This document shows positions 63,975 to 64,000 of a stretch of DNA of 64,000 nt, piece by piece; positions within the stretch are counted from its first letter, which is position 1; each line of letters opens with the position of its first letter. A program made the position numbers and the translations under genes. The notes below the pieces were generated by a model. That model was given only the letters and a program-made list of their open reading frames with translations, made no database searches and was not told the DNA's origin. This DNA is from Abiotrophia defectiva ATCC 49176 (GTDB taxonomy: Bacteria > Bacillota > Bacilli > Lactobacillales > Aerococcaceae). The stretch lies in NCBI RefSeq assembly GCF_000160075.2, contig NZ_KI535341.1:220984-284983 (forward strand). The letters are read 5' to 3'.

Positions 63975-64000
63975 GTGGTTAAGACCTCGACCGATTAGTA
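63975..64000 (-). rRNA. rrl: 23S ribosomal RNA, 3' end only
   Basis: The last bases read TACTAATCGGTCGAGGTCTT then AACCA on the minus strand, the conserved 3' terminus of Firmicutes 23S rRNA. The rest lies outside the window. Position relative to 5S and the tRNAs shows an rrn operon running leftward. Confidence 0.9.

Overview
The window looks like a chromosome segment of a low-to-mid-GC Gram-positive coccus of the order Lactobacillales. The signs are AAAGGAGG-type ribosome binding sites, lactose/cellobiose- and ascorbate-type PTS genes, CcpA-like cre sites, and a dense 5S-linked tRNA operon with Bacillales/Lactobacillales tRNA sequences. Gene content is compatible with an Aerococcaceae-type organism such as Abiotrophia, but I cannot prove genus or species.

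Layout. 1-4475: minus-strand alpha-glucoside-type operon (solute-binding protein, two ABC permeases, LacI regulator, start of a GH31 glycosidase) with a clear promoter and operator. 4562-5140: tandem 81-bp hairpin repeats. 5220-7472: lactose/cellobiose PTS (IIC, IIB, IIA) with a long leader. 7472-8440: AT-rich debris of an integrative element. 8418-9446: membrane protein. 9756-21109: a minus-strand defence island with two cytosine-5 methyltransferases bracketing a candidate restriction endonuclease, a Z1 ATPase, a GHKL ATPase, two uncharacterised proteins and a PLD-type (NgoFVII-like) nuclease. 21333-22731: an orphan phage lysis cassette. 22848-23020: 103-bp repeats. 23182-27649: ascorbate-type PTS with transaldolase and a PRD regulator. 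27828-28204: insertion-sequence remnant and decayed type I toxin-antitoxin locus. 28311-30237: AbiH and a membrane protein. 30492-30962: second 103-bp repeat array. 31015-38149: lacZ, an ABC importer and a divergent AraC regulator. 38191-38940: more 81-bp repeats, another IS remnant and an intact type I toxin-antitoxin locus. 39074-46932: second defence island (GIY-YIG/helicase/N6-methyltransferase protein, methyltransferase-like partner, serine recombinase flanked by inverted repeats, GIY-YIG/DUF2075 ATPase, MazG-like protein). 47212-50596: alcohol dehydrogenase, galM and AraC. 50703-53561: two flavin reductases and ApbE. 53840-57170: SAP-domain protein, two-component system and small alarmone synthetase. 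57393-57999: the largest late repeat array. 58097-61706: heterodimeric ABC exporter. 61888-64000: 21 tRNAs, 5S rRNA and the 3' end of 23S rRNA, all transcribed leftward.

How the genes work together. The native backbone is mostly carbohydrate uptake and catabolism. Each ABC importer operon has a dedicated regulator and a glycosidase but no ATPase, so an MsmK-like ATPase encoded elsewhere is presumably shared. Between these operons sit at least three defence-type insertions (9.7-21.1 kb, 28.3-30.2 kb, 39.0-46.9 kb). Almost every large non-coding gap holds one of two tandem hairpin-repeat families with fixed periods (81-82 bp and 103 bp). I could not match these to a described element. They, the Z1/GHKL/PLD/double-Dcm cluster and the 39-47 kb cluster are the best candidates for something undescribed.
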